Assembly: GCA_947503625.1 (NCBI GenBank)
Contig: CANNEK010000001.1
Coordinates: 372,001-436,000 of the forward strand
DNA: 64,000 nt
Source: an uncultured Kordiimonas sp.
Lineage (GTDB): Bacteria > Pseudomonadota > Alphaproteobacteria > Sphingomonadales > Kordiimonadaceae
Direction of reading: 5' to 3'
Shown here: positions 63,043-64,000 of the stretch, piece after piece
Layout: each line of letters begins with the position of its first letter
Position numbering within the stretch: the first letter of the stretch is position 1
Translations under genes and position numbers: made by a program
The notes under the pieces: model-generated
The model's input: the letters and a program-made list of their open reading frames with translations, nothing else
Databases searched by the model: none
What the model was told of the DNA's origin: nothing

Positions 63043-64000
63043 GCGTCAGCTTGGAATTGATGCATTAACCTCTGGAAAACAATCAACAAAACAAGAATGG
63101 TTGTCATTCCTGTCCAAAACGGCAAACCAACATGCACATCAAAAAGTAAACCGGCCATTAAAGGACCCAAAGAACGTCCCAGGGCCTGCATTGATTGTGC
63201 GACCCCAAGCACGGCTCCTTTTTCGTGAACATCCGCTTCGTGCGACGCCAGGGAAAGGCTGGATGCGCTGAAGAAAGCGGTGCCCACGCTGGTAAAGGTG
63301 AGGGCCGCATATAAGACTGCCTGATCTGGCACAAAGCCAAGCAAAGCCAAACCTGCCGCCATAAAACACAGGCCGGCCCGGGCCAGTTTCGTTTCACCGA
63401 ACCGTCGGGCCAAGGGCCCAACAAGACCGCCTTGCACCAGCACCAAGACACATCCGACAAAAATAAACACATTCCGCATCTCTTGCGGCCCCCAACTAAA
63501 GTGTACGAAGACATACTTCGGAATTATGGGTTCCATAAGGGCGACGCAAGACGTGAAAACTAGAATAAGGAAACACAGTTTCAACAACGAAGGATGTCGG
63601 GCAATTTTGTAAAAAGCCGCCAATCGATTTTGCTTCACGGCCTTATCCATTTGGGGTCCACCCAATGCTCTGGCATTCTCTTTGTGTGTTTCTTTAAAAA
63701 AGAAAAAAACCAGAAGGGCTCCCGTAAAACACGCAAGGGAAGAGCCAATTGTCGGCCCGACAATCGTCGCAGTTTCAGCAGTTTCTCCCGCCATGGAGCC
63801 CCCGACAGCCGTGCCAATAACAAATGACAATCCGATTGCAGCACCAATAACCCCCATACCTCTGGTACGATTTTTCGCTGATGTCATGTCTGCAACCGAC
63901 GCAAACACAACAGCCAGCGCACCAGCACATCCTCCAGCAAAAGCCATGGTCACAAACAGCGCATACAAGCTCCCACTTGACATTGCCATGCCAAGGTAGG
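63036..64000 (-). CDS. MFS transporter, N-terminus beyond the window
   Basis: The frame is open to the window end (residues Y-L-G precede the first Met at 63989), so the visible 320 residues are the C-terminal part of a roughly 400-residue transporter. About nine to ten membrane segments are seen; the MFS loop motif appears as ASVADMTSAKNRTRGMG after the fourth segment, and a second-half loop as GPLARRFGETKLARAG. This looks like the multidrug/tetracycline-resistance (DHA1) group. The missing N-terminal helices and substrate cannot be judged here. Confidence 0.87.
   Translation of the reverse strand, partial: YLGMAMSSGSLYALFVTMAFAGGCAGALAVVFASVADMTSAKNRTRGMGVIGAAIGLSFVIGTAVGGSMAGETAETATIVGPTIGSSLACFTGALLVFFFFKETHKENARALGGPQMDKAVKQNRLAAFYKIARHPSLLKLCFLILVFTSCVALMEPIIPKYVFVHFSWGPQEMRNVFIFVGCVLVLVQGGLVGPLARRFGETKLARAGLCFMAAGLALLGFVPDQAVLYAALTFTSVGTAFFSASSLSLASHEADVHEKGAVLGVAQSMQALGRSLGPLMAGLLFDVHVGLPFWTGMTTILVLLIVFQRLMHQFQADAQ

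Noticed and set aside
1-64000. CRISPR arrays, defence islands, prophage, insertion sequences, tRNA or rRNA genes
   Set aside because: No spaced direct repeats, transposase or integrase motifs, cloverleaf-like sequences or terminal inverted repeats were seen; gene content is metabolic and housekeeping.

Overview
The window reads as a stretch of chromosome from an aerobic, heterotrophic alphaproteobacterium, probably marine. The evidence is moderate base composition with alphaproteobacterial-style proteins (DUF2336, Sua5-type TsaC, DmdC-like acyl-CoA dehydrogenase) and gene orders typical of that class: pdxH / dnaJ-brkB-fabI-aroC and xseB-ispA-dxs-tlyA-23S rRNA uracil methyltransferase. A Kordiimonadales-like origin is possible but cannot be settled from sequence reading alone. 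No rRNA, tRNA, CRISPR array, insertion sequence or prophage was seen; coding density is high and almost every gene belongs to a recognisable family.

Layout. 1-2.8 kb (-): tyrosine/homogentisate catabolism (hppD, a VOC protein, fumarylacetoacetate hydrolase, start of maleylacetoacetate isomerase) with a divergent MarR regulator. 3.4-7.3 kb: EAL protein, L-asparaginase, alanine dehydrogenase and its divergent Lrp-type regulator. 7.3-12.6 kb (-): RTX calcium-binding exoprotein, cysteine synthase, hybrid histidine kinase. 12.7-16.3 kb (-): SDR, FadD-type ligase, patatin. 16.4-26.3 kb (-): a nine-gene acyl-CoA degradation region (three acyl-CoA dehydrogenases, an acyl-CoA ligase, two SDRs, a MaoC hydratase, a thiolase and a quinone-oxidoreductase-like enzyme), split by a 136-base gap that carries a strong palindromic operator candidate. 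26.5-30.5 kb: MATE pump, class II aldolase, TesB thioesterase, methyltransferase. 30.7-36.5 kb (-): six-gene operon (aldehyde dehydrogenase, Fe-alcohol dehydrogenase, hot-dog thioesterase, two SDRs, ACAD10/11-type kinase). 36.5-43.8 kb: pdxH, dnaJ-like, brkB, fabI, aroC, Na/Pi transporter, alpha/beta hydrolase. 43.8-49.0 kb (-): isoprenoid (DXP) and RNA-modification operon. 49.1-55.2 kb: MBL hydrolase, DmdC-like dehydrogenase, sua5, D-2-hydroxyacid dehydrogenase, lysophospholipid acyltransferase. 55.2-60.3 kb: a candidate structured small RNA or leader, DUF2336 gene, mnmC, TPR protein, LysR regulator. 60.4-64 kb (-): partner-switching pair (STAS plus receiver/PP2C/kinase protein) and an MFS transporter cut by the window end.

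How it works together. The two lipid regions supply activation (two AMP-forming ligases), dehydrogenation, hydration, a second oxidation and thiolysis of acyl-CoAs. The stand-alone phosphotransferase in the 30.7-36.5 kb operon and the ACAD10/11-like dehydrogenase at 21.0 kb suggest a split version of the pathway that handles 4-hydroxyacyl-CoAs.

The most unusual signal is in the only gene-free stretch above 300 bases (55203-55531). On the - strand it holds an extended -10 box, two consecutive stem-loops that present the same 11-nt loop, and a perfect 11-bp terminator with a T5 tail. It is either a new small RNA or an attenuating leader for the acyltransferase gene just downstream. Everything else is mostly ordinary metabolism with several well-formed operator candidates.
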